From contig CP136061.1 in assembly GCA_032622095.1 (NCBI GenBank), forward strand, positions 237,419,815-237,483,814: a DNA stretch of 64,000 nucleotides. Direction: 5' to 3'. How positions within the stretch are numbered: position 1 is the first letter of the stretch; every line of letters starts with the position of its first letter. The position numbers and the translations under genes were made by a program. Shown one piece after another: positions 1 to 12,200 of this stretch. The notes below the pieces were generated by a model. The model did no database searches, was not told where the DNA came from, and worked only from the letters and a program-made list of their open reading frames with translations. The DNA is from Siphonodentalium dalli. Lineage: Eukaryota > Mollusca > Scaphopoda > Gadilida > Siphonodentaliidae.

Positions 1-159
1 AAATATGAGAATTATTGATATAAATGAATATATACATAAACACAATTGGACAATTAGGCTGGATTTGTTAATGGTGGTGTATATATACACATATTGGGCT
101 TACAATTATGATTAATAATCACAGATTTTAAGTTCTAGTCGTGGGATTGGTCGCTTTCA
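1..159. other. AT-rich stretch, nothing assigned
   Basis: I see no coding potential or named repeat here. At 150-187 a short GGTCGCTTTCAAA sequence is duplicated in tandem. Confidence 0.4.
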
Positions 160-237
160 AACGATGTTTGGTCGCTTTCAAATGATGGGACGTAATTCCG
201 AAATGACGTATAACACCATGCGGTCAAAAATATAATT

Positions 238-270
238 CAGAAATGTCGTATAACTTATACGACATTTCGG
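238..270. repeat. Small perfect palindrome
   Basis: GAAATGTCGTATA and its exact complement are separated by three bases. Related CGACATTTC sequence recurs at ~200 and ~440. It probably belongs to the degraded element that follows. Confidence 0.6.
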
Positions 271-420
271 AAGCACAAGAAATTGACCAATCAAAAAAAT
301 GCATAATAAGAACACGTCATAAATTTTTTCTAGGATGGGCTTTCTAGCCAGGATTGAATTTTTCCCGCTGTAATCGATGACGTAGAATCCGATTCTGCAA
401 TAAAAATATTTCGCGCCAAA

Positions 421-890
421 ATGACAAAAATCGCAGTATACGACATTTCCGAAGCACACCGACGATATGTAATATTGCAATATCCACTGAAACAATTGAA
501 AGTGCTGAACATTTTGTATGCAAGTATGGAGTTTCCGATGCAAAACTCAACAATGCAAGATTCAGGATGTTCCCTCAGACTGAATCTCCTGAAAAGCTTC
601 CACCAACCAGTGACTTATTTCATTACCACCTTTTGAGAACAAACTACCAGGTTTTAGTTTGGAAACAAGCAACCATTCATGTGCAAACATTACCGGGTCC
701 TTCAACAATGGGATGGAAAGAAGAAAATGGTAAATTAGATCCAACCATGATGTCACCTGAGAACCCATTCCAAAATCATGTCTCGAAATAATCAAATGTG
801 GGTGAAAGAAGGGGTGAGTAACAGCAAGGTGTACATGCAGAAAATCAGAGTTACCCTGCACACCACTCTGCAATTGTGGAACTGACTGCA
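421..890 (+). pseudogene. Decayed transposon-type ORF ending in a CXC (Cys-rich) domain
   Basis: Fragments in three frames. The first is frame 421-570. The second is 567-788 (LPPTSDLFHYHLLRTNYQVL, then W...GWKEENGKL). The third, at ~791-895, reads KCG-stop-KKG-stop-VTARCTCRK followed by CTPLCNCGTDCNN. The last part matches the CGCKKGCxTxRCxCRK...CTxLCxC pattern that ends many uncharacterised mobile-element-like proteins of invertebrates, with two of its Cys codons read as TGA. The frame changes and stops mean it is dead. Confidence 0.6.
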
Positions 891-943
891 ATAATAAATA
901 AGGCTTTTTTGTGACTATTTTTGGCTATATGATGGCAAATTGT

Positions 944-1745
944 GTCGCATTGGCCATTTTGAATTGTCATTTTAGGTCAGAAATAATTATTTGTCGAGTT
1001 GCCAACATTGTTTTTTGGAATCAGAATACAAATTACATTTAGACACAACTGTCTAAACCATTTGAAGGATATATTTCCGGCATACTTCACTTTTTTCCTT
1101 TTAAGACCGCAATAATTTATAAAATCTGTGTTTTTTGGTCATAAATCAGCATAAATTGGGTTAAATGTCGAACATGTTCACTTTAAATTACCACATATGT
1201 TCTGTGTATAGTGTCTCTTGTCACAATTCGTTCGAAAGTACAGAAATGCATAATATTCAAACGTCTTAGAACAACATATAACAGTAAACTAAAATCCAGA
1301 CTTTGTTCTGATGGCGGCCAGTTTGAATTTTCATTTTGGGTCAGAAATAATTATCTGTCGAGTTGCCAACATTGTTTTTTGGAATAAGAATACAAATTTC
1401 ATTTAGACACAACTGTCTAAACTATTTGAAGGATATATTTCCAGCATACTTCACTCTGCCTTTTAAGACCGCAATAATTTATAAAATTCGCATTTTTTTC
1501 TTCATTTTTGGGCATAAATTGGGTTAAATGTTAAACATGTTCACTTTAAATTACCACATATGTTCTGTGTATAGTGTCTCTTGTCACAATTCGATCGAAA
1601 GTACGGAAATGCTTAATATTCAAATGTCTTAGAACAACATATAACAGTAAATGAAAATCTAGACTTTGTTCTGATGGTGGCCATTTTGAATTTTCATTTT
1701 GGGTCAGAAATAATTATTTGTCCACTTGCCAACATTGGTTTTTGA
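944..1745. repeat. ~364-bp tandem repeat, 2.2 copies
   Basis: The block starting TTTGAATTTTCATTTTGGGTCAG recurs at ~957, ~1321 and ~1685, spaced 364 bp. Internal landmarks (TGTCGAGTTGCCAACATTG, ACAACTGTCTAAACNATTTG) repeat in the same order. The third copy is cut off at ~1745. Confidence 0.85.
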
Positions 1746-2329
1746 AATCACCATAAAAAATACCATTAGAAACAATTCTCAAAAGCTTTAGAAAGAAAAA
1801 TGCCCGCACCTTTCACTTTTATTCCATTTCGAACCTGACTAACATCTCAATGTCACCATTTGGATAAGAAATGATAAAGTTTTCACACAAATATGAATTT
1901 TTTTTACAACAGATGTCTAATTAAAAAACTCAAATTTATAGCATGATCATCTGCAAATTGATTAGGTGATACAGCTGAATTGGTAAAAAAAATGTACTCA
2001 TGGCAGTGCACTATCAAACAATGGGCCACCAAATGCAATAAAACAGTAATGAGGATTAAATGTTAACACTAATGAATCTGTCTGTCATAAGGCTGAATGG
2101 TAGATGCTGGATAGTGGTATATTGTCAAGTAATAATGGTGGGATTAAAGAAGTCTCAGCATGGTATTTGAAGGTATGGGCATAATTATAAAGAATATTAG
2201 ATGTTATATAAAACAAAAATATTCATTAATTGTGAAACAAAAATTGTGGATTTAATTTGGCCCAAGTTTTTTTCAAGCTTGATCCGAGTTGAGGGACATA
2301 AACTAGGATAATGATATATATTATTTTGG
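1746..2329. other. No feature seen
   Basis: AT-rich sequence with no convincing exon, RNA or repeat signature. Confidence 0.4.
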
Positions 2330-2590
2330 CAGCTACAAGCATATGCTATACTATTTTTCAAACAAGCTGATACCTCCTTTGTGTCAAAACTCAGTTGTCT
2401 GCTCTAACATTCTGACCAAAGTTGTCGAAGGATTCTCTTAGATGTATGGACTGGTGTATTACACTAACCTCCGACTGGCAACTTTGGTCAGAATGTTATA
2501 GAAAACTACTGAGTATTTCCGAACAAATAAGGTATCAACTTGTTTTAAAAATAAACTAACATATGCTCATGACAGTCAATATGTTATGTT
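2330..2590. mobile_element. Foldback (MITE-like) element
   Basis: Imperfect inverted repeat of ~100-bp arms. The sequence around CTAACATTCTGACCAAAGTTG (2404-2424) is answered by CAACTTTGGTCAGAATGTTA (2479-2498), and the outer parts (AAGCATATGCTATACTA; TAACATATGCTCATG) also pair. Confidence 0.65.
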
Positions 2591-3490
2591 TTGTGTCAAT
2601 TCCTCATATATTGTTTTTATTGGTTTGCAAATTTGAATGCGTGGAACTCATCAACCTCAAAACAATGTGATGCCCCACTGTGTTTAGGATTCCTGGCCAG
2701 AGTTATTTTCAAAATCATGGAAATATTAGCAGTCATATGCTCGTAGACCGTTTATATATAGATGGGTATATGCGAGATATACATAAGAAAAACACTCCAT
2801 CCTGTGTATTTTGATGTCACATGTTTTTTTATAATAATCGGTCAACTGTATCATTTCGACAACATAATTAACGTTACTGCATAGGATTGCCAAAGGAGCG
2901 TTTTCATTTGGTGTACATGGTCCAATAAAAACCTTAAATCATAAAACCCACATGAGGTGAGATTCCCTCATGCTCCTGTTGCGCAAATTCTAGTATAAAA
3001 GGTTCGTCTAATTCAGAAATATTGTGCAAACATAAAATATGACCCGACAAGACATAAAAACAGCTAATCCCATTGCCAATCTAACAGCACCAGTCGAACA
3101 TGATTACCATTCAAAATAATAACGCCAGGCCACAGCTTACTGCCAACCACAGGCACACTGAATATATGCACGTAATAAATGGACAACCAGCATCTGGCCA
3201 CAGGTTCTGAGGACCCACAAGTGTCCCACATGGTTCAAAAGATAAAATTTTGCTTACTAGTTTTTAATTTTTAAATAAACATATAAATCAAACAAAACTA
3301 ATAAAATCTCAAAAATGCATATAATCAAAATGAGTTCATATAAATTATAAAAAAAAACTCAAAAATTTGGACACTGTATCACAGATTTGCTCTGTAAAAG
3401 TAACAGACTATATGTGTACCTTGGATGCCCAAACAGGGATATTTCTGCGGAGCTGAAAAGAACAGTTGCACTTTATGTGCATGTTAATTT
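2591..3490. other. No feature seen
   Basis: Checked on both strands for the missing last exon of MFI before the terminal exon was found at 6.1-6.3 kb. Nothing coding is apparent. Confidence 0.4.
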
Positions 3491-4044
3491 CAGTTTCAAA
3501 CAGTCCAAGTCTGCTCGTACAAAACCAGCTAAGATATTGGAATAGCGATGTTGAGTAAGGGGTATATTCAACTGTTATGGGCGAGTTAGTGTTAGTAGGA
3601 GAATGTCGCATTGCCATTTGCATGACATGAGTTACGCCCAGGGTTGGTGGCGGTAATTGAATGTATATTTTACTTGATTTTACCTAACAAATCAATACCT
3701 GATCGGAAAGAGTGACATCTTATGGTCACAATGGTGTTTATTAATCTAACTTTCACGTTAAATTACACATAGAATATTCTGGTTTATTAGGACAAACAAT
3801 GGTTTGATTACGTTTTAACTGAAAGCCGAAGTGTTCCATAATGTACTCGGCTAAGTTCGGCTTCTATGCCATCAATTGAATGCACCCATAACAGTTGAAT
3901 ATACCCCTTACTCAACATCATGTGCTGTTAATATATTCCACCGCTATTATGTGTTTATATGTATTGTATGTGGTCCTATATTAGTTAATCATTTCTTAAA
4001 CGGAACGTACTAAAACTAGCAGACTTGGACTATTTTTCAAACTG
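3491..4044. mobile_element. Nonautonomous element with AGTCCAAGTCTGCT termini
   Basis: The left end CAGTTTCAAACAGTCCAAG... is inverted at the right end (...CTTGGACTATTTTTCAAACTG). An internal inverted pair around GGGGTATATTCAACTGTTATGG lies at ~3560 and ~3880. The AGTCCAAG terminus recurs in the elements at 33.5-35.96 kb and 54.05-54.17 kb. Confidence 0.65.
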
Positions 4045-4246
4045 ATATTTAGACCCAGGTACCTTCTAAAATGTAACTAAAACCAAGTCATATTCAAGCC
4101 TGCAAATAGTGTCAGTCATATGCAGAATGAGGTCCCCAGGGGGTGAATTTAGTGATGCTTAACATTGTTTTTAGTTACTTTTTTCCTTCTGTTCAGTTTC
4201 TATATCCCCTAATTTGCAGAAGATAACAAGAGCATCGCTAGGGCGT

Positions 4247-4940
4247 GGCAAAATACGCCCTTTAGCCATTTCGAATTGTAATATCACAAAATAAGATAAT
4301 ACTTTGAGCTTACATTTGAAGAAAATCTGATATACCCCTAATTTCAATGCCAAAATGTGGTCAAATTCTAAGTCGAAAAATGGCCATAACTCATGTAAAA
4401 ATAATTAGACCAGAACCTATATTCAAACTTGGCCTGTAGTTTTAGCTGGGAAATACACATACCAGCTTTGGTTCAGCTCAAATAATCAAAACTGGAGTTA
4501 TCGGTCGAAAACCAAAATGTTATGAAATTGGTCAAATTCTAAGTTGAAAAAGGGCCGTAACTCATGTAAAAATAATTGGACGGAACCCATATGCGAACTT
4601 GGCCTGTATCTTTAGCTGGGAAATACACATACCAACTTTGGTTCAGATCAAATAATCCAAACTGGAGGTATCGGTCGGAAACCAAAAATGTTAACAGACG
4701 GTCAAATTCTAAGTTGAAAAAGGGCCGTAACTCATTTAAAAATAATTGGACGGAACCCATATTCGAACTTGGCCTGTATCTTTAGCTGGGAAATACACAT
4801 ACCAACTTTGGTTCAGATCAAATAATCCAAACTGGAGTTATCGATCGGAAACCAAAAATGTTAACGGATGGACAGACGGACGGACGGACAGACTGATAAC
4901 ATAATACGACCTTTTTTCAAAAAGGGCGTATAAAAAGCAT
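4247..4940 (+). mobile_element. Pearl/HINE-like element F, three ~175-bp core units
   Basis: Core units start at ~4357, 4532 and 4707 (GGTCAAATTCTAAG...). The left flank has ATACGCCCTTT and the right end AAAGGGCGTAT, an asymmetric inverted pair. The right end carries a GACGGACGGACGGACAG run and a CCTTTTTTCAAAAAGG hairpin. Tandem core plus unique flanks and a 3' hairpin is the layout of bivalve pearl elements and Helentron-derived HINEs. Confidence 0.7.
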
Positions 4941-5030
4941 AATCAATGTGACTAATGGGTGAATATCACCAACATCAACTGGGGAACTTCAATCTGTCCT
5001 AGGTCTCCATTCCATAGCAGATGAGATCTA

Positions 5031-5124
5031 AGCAGAATGATGTTCCCAGAGGGTGAATTTGGTGACACTAGCCCACCATGTGGGATAGCGTCACCAAATT
5101 CACCCTCTGGGGACCTCATTCGGC
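5031..5124. repeat. Family A hairpin (GGTCCCCAGAGGG foldback)
   Basis: ~40-bp arms: the GCAGAATGATGTTCCCAGAGGG side is answered by CCCTCTGGGGACCTCATTCGGC. A single arm also lies at 4124-4160. The same element recurs around 13.2, 13.6, 29.3, 29.6, 32.7 and 33.0 kb. Confidence 0.85.
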
Positions 5125-5298
5125 AAATGACAGACACACTATTTGCAGCAAACGTCAAACTTCGCCGCTAATGGCTACCGATGATCAGCTTATTACTTTG
5201 ATTCCAGACGTTCCTGTTTTGTCAAAATTGGATTGGATCAGTAAGAGTTCATACCATAACTTTTAACTTGCAGCAAGCATGATAATCCAATGCATATA

Positions 5299-5500
5299 CA
5301 GTAAGGCCCTAAATAATCGACTCCTTAACAACAGCAGAATTATGGGTAATTTTTCAGGATTTAGTCACAAATATGGCTTGTTGCCATTCATCAGTTAGAG
5401 CTTTCCAATGAATGGCAACAAGCCATATTTCCGACTAAATCCTGAAAAATTACTCATAATTCTGCTGTGATAAAGGAGTCGATTATTTAGGGCATTACTG
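5299..5500. mobile_element. Family C foldback MITE (mariner-like)
   Basis: ~95-bp arms, ends CAGTAAGGCCC and GGGCATTACTG, flanked by TA on both sides. TA target sites with CAGT termini are typical of Tc1/mariner-derived MITEs. It may lie in the 3' region of MFI. Confidence 0.85.
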
Positions 5501-5543
5501 TAGTCGTACACCTCAAAACTTAATATGGTCAGTTATGCTGCAG

Positions 5544-5549
5544 TTTATT
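5544..5549 (-). promoter_or_regulatory. Possible poly(A) signal for MFI
   Basis: AATAAA on the minus strand, about 570 bp past the MFI stop codon. If it is used, the 3'UTR would include the family-B double-hairpin MITE at 5716-5971. Nearer signals were not seen, but a non-canonical one could be used. Confidence 0.25.
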
Positions 5550-5715
5550 TTCTGTGAAGTTACCCGGTCATTCAACTTATCAGCTCAAGCGTTCATGAGG
5601 TGATTTTGCCCCAGTTTGTACGGATGATTATTGCAGCTAATAAGTTCAGCTGAACATCCCCACGGAGATAATTCAAGGGAATTAAGTAACTACTCATTAA
5701 TGAGTAATCAGTTAA

Positions 5716-5971
5716 CCCTTCCATGACTGGATCTTCCTGAAATTATGCGAGAACCATGTGCCAATGCATTCTCTTATACATATGCCAGACTCCCATAGGG
5801 AGCCTCCCACATATAAGAGAACACATTGGCCCAACAATATTTATCTTGACCTTGAAAGCCAGTGGATTCTCTTATATATGCGAGGCTCCCTATGGGAGAC
5901 TCGCATATATAAGAGAATGCACTGGCTCAGGATCTGTACTGCTGCATCAGCGCAGCTTCCGTCATGTAAGG
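5716..5971 (+). mobile_element. Family B double-hairpin MITE (TTAA-flanked)
   Basis: TTAA at both borders, with termini CCCTTCCATGAC and GTCATGTAAGG. Inside are two ~66-nt hairpins (GCATTCTCTTATATATGCGAG arms) that are inverted copies of one another, separated by a CAATATTTATCTTGACC-type spacer. TTAA targets and CCCTTT-type termini point to piggyBac. It lies 150 bp past the MFI stop codon. Confidence 0.85.
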
Positions 5972-6119
5972 TTAAGACATTTATACTGAATTTTCCCTTT
6001 GGTAATGTGAGCTTTCACCCAGAATAGAAATACGGCCAATATAGACCATCTTTTGAGGAGTTGCTGATTGTCTCATAAACATGGAATTATGGAAATTTTG
6101 ATTTTTCAACTATGAACAG

Positions 6120-6256
6120 TCAGTTTGCATGGACTATTTTAGTTGAGTTATACGTATTTCGCGACAGTCCCGTGGAAGTAGTATATCGTGTTGGACCTGC
6201 TGAGAATGCCAGTTCATATGGATCAGCTGTGTGTATCTTCAGCTTGAGTAATTCAC
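6120..6256 (-). CDS. MFI: MFI exon 13, terminal exon with stop
   Basis: The acceptor is tgttttctgcttacag. The exon encodes residues 445-488 (ELLKLKIHTADPYELAFSAG ... NSTKIVHAN) and ends in TGA at 6122-6120. It is assigned by phase (A + GT = Ser444), a strong acceptor and an open frame. C-terminal similarity to the vertebrate protein is weak, so this is inferred more than recognised. Confidence 0.72.
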
Positions 6257-9200
6257 CTGTAAGCAGAAAACAGGACCATGTGACAACCATTTGTTATAAA
6301 TATGATGAAAGGTGTTCCTGAAAAATATGTTCTCTGTCATAATTTCTCATAAAATACCCCAAATTACATTATATTACAGATCAGTCATTTTCTGAAATTA
6401 CCAAACTATTTAGTCATTTCATGGAATGGCTGACGGGGGTTAGTTATGTTGTTAACAGATTAAAACGAAACAACATCAGTAATGTTATTGGAAGAACAGT
6501 GTCAAGATTTGTCATAATATTTATTTATAACAAGGCGTGTGCATCGGAAGATGGTGCTTGTCGAGTTTTTTTGCCTGAAAGAGTGGATCTGTCGCAAAAG
6601 AATTATTGGCAGCTATGTTTTTTTTTTTATTTCGGGGAAAAAAGGGTGGCAAACAGTAAAATACAAGATGGTATCCATGACAAATTTCAGGATGATCCAA
6701 CCAAAGGTACAACCTGTATCCCATGCCAAAGGATTTAGTCATACAAATGATAAAATCCAAGATGGCTGCCAGCAGCCATGTTTTATGGCCGAAGGACCCC
6801 AAAATGACTCGTTCCCATATATTTGTCAATATTAACATTCATGACAAATTTCATGATGATCAGGCGAACAGTACGATATGTAGCCCGTGCTAATGGATTG
6901 AAGTTTGAAATCTAAGATGGCCACTGGCGGCCATATGTTTTGCCAAATGGCCCCAAAATGAATCATTCCCATCTACATGTCAATGTCAACAGCCATGACA
7001 AATTTCATAAAGATCCAGCTAAAGGTATGACTTGTAGCCCCTGCCAAAGGATTTAACTGCCAGCGGCCATGTTTCATCGCTGAATGACCCCAAAATGACT
7101 TGTTCCTATCTACATGTCAATGTTAACTTCCATTACAAATTTCATGATGATCTGACCAAAGGTACTACCTGTGGCCCGATTTATGAAATGATTTAGTCAT
7201 GCAAAGAGTAAAATCCAAGATGGCTGCTGGCAGCCATGTTTTATGGCCGAATAACCCCAAAATGACTCGTTGCCATTCCCATGTCAATATTAACATCCAT
7301 TATAAATTTCATGATGATCAGACGAACAGTACGACCTGTAGCCCATGCTAATGAATTGAATTTTCAAATCCAAGATGGCCACTGGTGCCATGTTTTTTGT
7401 CGATGAGTGGATAATTAAACCCTGCTATAGGTATAGGCAGGATGCTTAGATGAAAGCAGTTTCTATCCCTGCCAATTTTTCTAGCTGCTTTATGTCGAAG
7501 GAAACTTAGATTGCATGAACACTTGCCAAAGCCTTGTCCACTACAAATTGATGACTTAACAACTGTTTCTCGTGTGGAAAGTTGTTTGTCTATGATTGTC
7601 AGATCTACTGAGCTGTTGTTTGGGAAAAAGTTAAATTTGTTTCTTAAGTAACAGTCTTTGATGACACCACTTGAGGAATCGTAACAGCTACATTGTCTGA
7701 AGAAGCCATGAAAATGATCCACTTACTTATTTGTTTCTCTGAATCAGCGCTTGTTGCAATCTCTTTCCATCCATGAAGATATCTGATGAAAAATAATAAT
7801 AATTCCATTAACCATTTCAGCTTCCTGAAAATTTGCGAAAACACTGTGCCAATGCAATCTCTTATATATGGGAGTCTCCCATAGGAGCCTAGCATATATA
7901 AGAGAACGCATTGGCCTAACAAAAATATTTACCTTGACCTTGTAAGCCAGTGCATTCTCTAATAATTTTTAGATAAGAGGCTCCCTATGGGAGACTCGCA
8001 TATAGAAGAGAATGCATTGGCACAAGATCTTTAATGCTGCACCAATGCAGTTCCCGTCATGAAAGGGTTAAAATACAGCATGGATCTTTACAGATGGTAT
8101 CTCTTCCGGCCCACAATTACAACAACAACATAATTTTATAAAACCAGCTTTCAAGACTACAAATAACTTTTCTGTGAATAAAACAGACAAAACTGAAAAT
8201 TGGGTATATTATTGTCTTATAAGGTAGCTGTACACGATTTCGAAGCGTTGTTGGAGGGCTGAAAAATAGGAATATATGTATTTGGGGGACATAACTGCCA
8301 GTGTAGCTTGTGTTAAGGAATATGGAATCTCGATTTTCAAATGTGCCAACAGTGATTGAAAAGAGTTAGCCCAGTCAGAGGGTCATGGTCACAAGTGTGT
8401 ATCATATTGTTGAAAAGAGATTACTTCTAGTGGAGATGAATGCTTTCCTAGTCACCTAATCCAACTCGAGACAGACAGACTAATCTAATAAAGATAATCC
8501 CCTGTCTTGTGATCTGCCAGCCATCTGTTCTGGTTGTAAGATATCCATGATAGTTTTATTGGACCAATTAGTGACACATGTTTACATTCAATCTGAGGAA
8601 ACATGAAATTTCAATGTCTTAAAATTGGGATATGTTGTAGTTTCGGGTGTCAAAAGTATCAATTATAATGTTTTATCTAGCTTGTTTAGCAGGTTGGCAC
8701 ACTTGGATGCAGCTAAAAGTTGTTTATTATTTATATATATATTTTATTTTTTTTAGAAATTTTAGATTCCATATTCCTTAAAGTCATTAGCTTCACTCCC
8801 GGTGTGCATATATTTGATGTCAGACAGAACTGTGCCCGATATACCACAAGAAAGGTCATACAAAACTAGAAAGAAAACCCCAATGTGGCATATTATTAGT
8901 GCGGTACTCGCCCTGTATTAAATTGTTGAAAACTGCGATCAGAGTAAGAAATATTCTCAGATACTAACACATTTCGGAGCGAATCAGCGCGCGGAGTCTC
9001 ATGGAATTATATTCGGAGGAAATCGGAACCACCCGAATAACGACGATCGGCTGGCACGCACGACTGGGAGAACAGCCAAAACAAAGGCCGGCATGTCGAT
9101 AACGAAAGTAGATTCAACAAAAAGAGAAAAAAAATAAAAAAATAATAGGGGGCCTATCATAGTTTTTGCATTCAAGTTTTCTAAGTAAAATGTCGACAAT

Positions 9201-12200
9201 TATTTGGCAACTAACAAAGTTTTCACACTCTGTATATATATTTATATATATATGGAATTTTTGCAAATTTAGGAGAGAATGAGTACGTATTCACAGTGTG
9301 CAAAAGACGATTGGCACACCTCCGAAATTATCCAGGTTCACCAATAATAAACAAATCTGGGAATTCTGCCTTCTAATCTAACGTCAACATATTTGGCCGA
9401 ATACAAGGTGAAGTTATCTGCATGCGAATTATTGACTTCTGTAAATGTAAATTATAAGCAATATTTCAATAATATTTGACATCACAATAGACCAATCGTG
9501 CTGAGCTAGATCGATTTGTCTTCCTGACACTGTTGTAAGAGATTTCTTGAATATTGAAATTTTGTTTGCTTGAAGATTTGTTCAAATTTATGATGAATAT
9601 ATTAGTCCAACAAATTAGATAAATATTAAAATAGGCCTTAATCCGAATCGTCTAATTTGTTGGACTAATGAATATACCAGCAAAAAATTATACATTGTCT
9701 TTCATTAGTTTCAAAATTGTCTTTCATTAGTTTCAAAATGAATAAGAATAATTATTTTACAAAAAAATGGTTGTAACTTGAAAGAACAATTTAGAGTAGG
9801 CCTACTCCCTTTATCCAAGATTCATGCTGGCTGTGAAAGACCGATGGGATTATTTTAGCCCGATCGGGCTATTATTGATTGATCGGTGGTTCACCCAGAC
9901 CTGTAGGATATGCGCACTATAGGATATAGATAAGGCGTTTTATGTATGGGAGGCCTATTTCACTTGAAAGAACAATTTATAGTAGGCCTACTCCCTTTAT
10001 CCAAGATTCAGGCTGGCTGTGAAAGACCGATCGGTCTATTTTAGCCCGATCGGTCTATTTTAGCCCGATCGGGCTATTATTGATTGATCGGTGGTTCACC
10101 CAGACCTGTAGGGTATGCGCGCTATAGTATATAGATAAGGCGTTTCATGTATGGGAGGCCTATTTCACTTGAAAGAACAATTTATAGTAGGCCTACTCCC
10201 TTTATCCAAGATTCAGGCTGGCTGTGAAAGACCGATCGGTCTATTTTAGCCCGATCGGTCTATTTTAGCCCGATCGGGCTATTATTGATTGATCGGTGGT
10301 TCACCCAGACCTGTAGGGTATGCGCGCTATAGTATATAGATAAGGCGTTTCATGTATGGGAGGCCTATTTCACTTGAAAGAACAATTTAGAGTAGGCCTA
10401 CTCCCTTTATCCAAGATTCAAGCTGGCTGTGAAAGAACGATCGGTCTATTTTAGCCCGATCGGTCTACTTTAGCCCGATCGGGCTGTTATTGATTGATCG
10501 GTGGTTCACCCAGACCTGTAGGATATACGCGCTATAGCATATAGATACGGCATTTCATGTATGGGATACCCATTTCACATTTATTATTCATTTACGATCA
10601 AGCGCAAATATTTCGCAAAATAACAACTATCATTTGCGCTTCAGTGTAAATCATTTGCGCAAATAAAAATTAATATGCATTGATATCACCCCCCTGAATT
10701 AATTTTAAATGGCACAGACCCACCATATGAGGGAAGCACCCCACCCCCCAGTAACCCCAATATCTCTTTTATGACCATGGAAATGGTAGAGATATGTGCA
10801 GGATATATCTCTTTTATAAAATATACTAGATCTCTGGGATGGAGACACAAATTCTTGGGGACAGGGATGCTGATAATATGAAAATTGGGGTTTTCCCCAA
10901 TTTCAAGTCAATAAGTACACCATATGAGGGAAGCGAGTCCCCAGTAACCCCGAATTCCATATTTATGGCCATGGAAATGGTATATATCTGTGTAGGAGAT
11001 GTCCCTTTAATAAAATATACTAGAGCTCTGGGAGTGAGGGACCAATTTTTGGGACACCAGGGACAGAGATGCTGATATATGCATATGGAAATATTTTTTC
11101 TTCAATGTTTCAGTATTATATGGGGCTACTACTATGGGTCCATGATAATATACTATGAGATGGACTCTATCATTCACAATCAGAGGGAAGTAAGGGAGTG
11201 TTAGGTATTTGCGCTTAAGCGCAAATATATTGATAGACATATACTTGCGCTTAAGCGCAAATGATTCATTTTCACATTTTATATTAACTAATTGCATTTA
11301 AGCGTAAATCAGTTACGCTTAATGTAATCATTTACGCTTAAGCATAATTGACTTATGCGTTATCATAATACATTGGAATTATATTAAGAGCAATAATTTC
11401 ATCGGCTGTCTTACCTTATATGTATCTGGGTGGAGTCCTCACCTATGTTTGAGTAATGATTTATGGCCTGAGTTAATTTGAGTTTAGAGCAAATCACAAG
11501 GGAGTCTTTTTTACATTTATTATTTATATGCATACAAATATTTGCGCTTAAGCATAAAGCAATTGCGCTTACTTAGTGCAAATACACAACACTTTTTCAC
11601 TTCCATCCAATTTTAACTGTCAATGATTGAGTCCATCTTATGGTATATTTATTTGGGCCTATATAAACTCAAAAATTGAAGAAAACATAATTCCATATGG
11701 ATATCTATATCACTATCGCTGTCCCAAACAAATACGGTCTGTACTAGAATAGTGAATAGCAATATGGCACACATGTAGCATTGCACAGGTAATTAAACAG
11801 TTTGAAATACACATGTAAGACAACTCTTTCTGTACGAGACTGTACCTGCTGTAGTTCGATCATAAAATCGGTCAGCGATCTGCAACGATTACAAATTTCT
11901 ATAAATAGTAACATTTTCAACTGTTACCGTTGTTCATTGCTCGATCATGACCACTTTGATTATAATTCTTTCATAACTCGGTCAATGTTCTTCCGTTGGT
12001 GATTTCAGGCAATAATTCCTTTTATATCCCTCCCATTCGAATTGACTATACCGCTTGTTTTTCGTTTTATTAAGCTGATGTTCCGCTATTCCAGCAAACG
12101 GCCTCCCTCCACGGAAGCCATTTTCTGAGAACGAAAGCCGACTCAATCCCGACCAAGTCGGAAGTGTTCGGGTGTTTCCGCGACTGCACACGACAACTCG

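Noticed and set aside
7348-7722. Minus-strand ORF continuing from MFI exon 12
   Set aside because: The exon ends at a good donor (7726), the ORF downstream lacks similarity, and the next phase-matched exon was found at 6256-6120.
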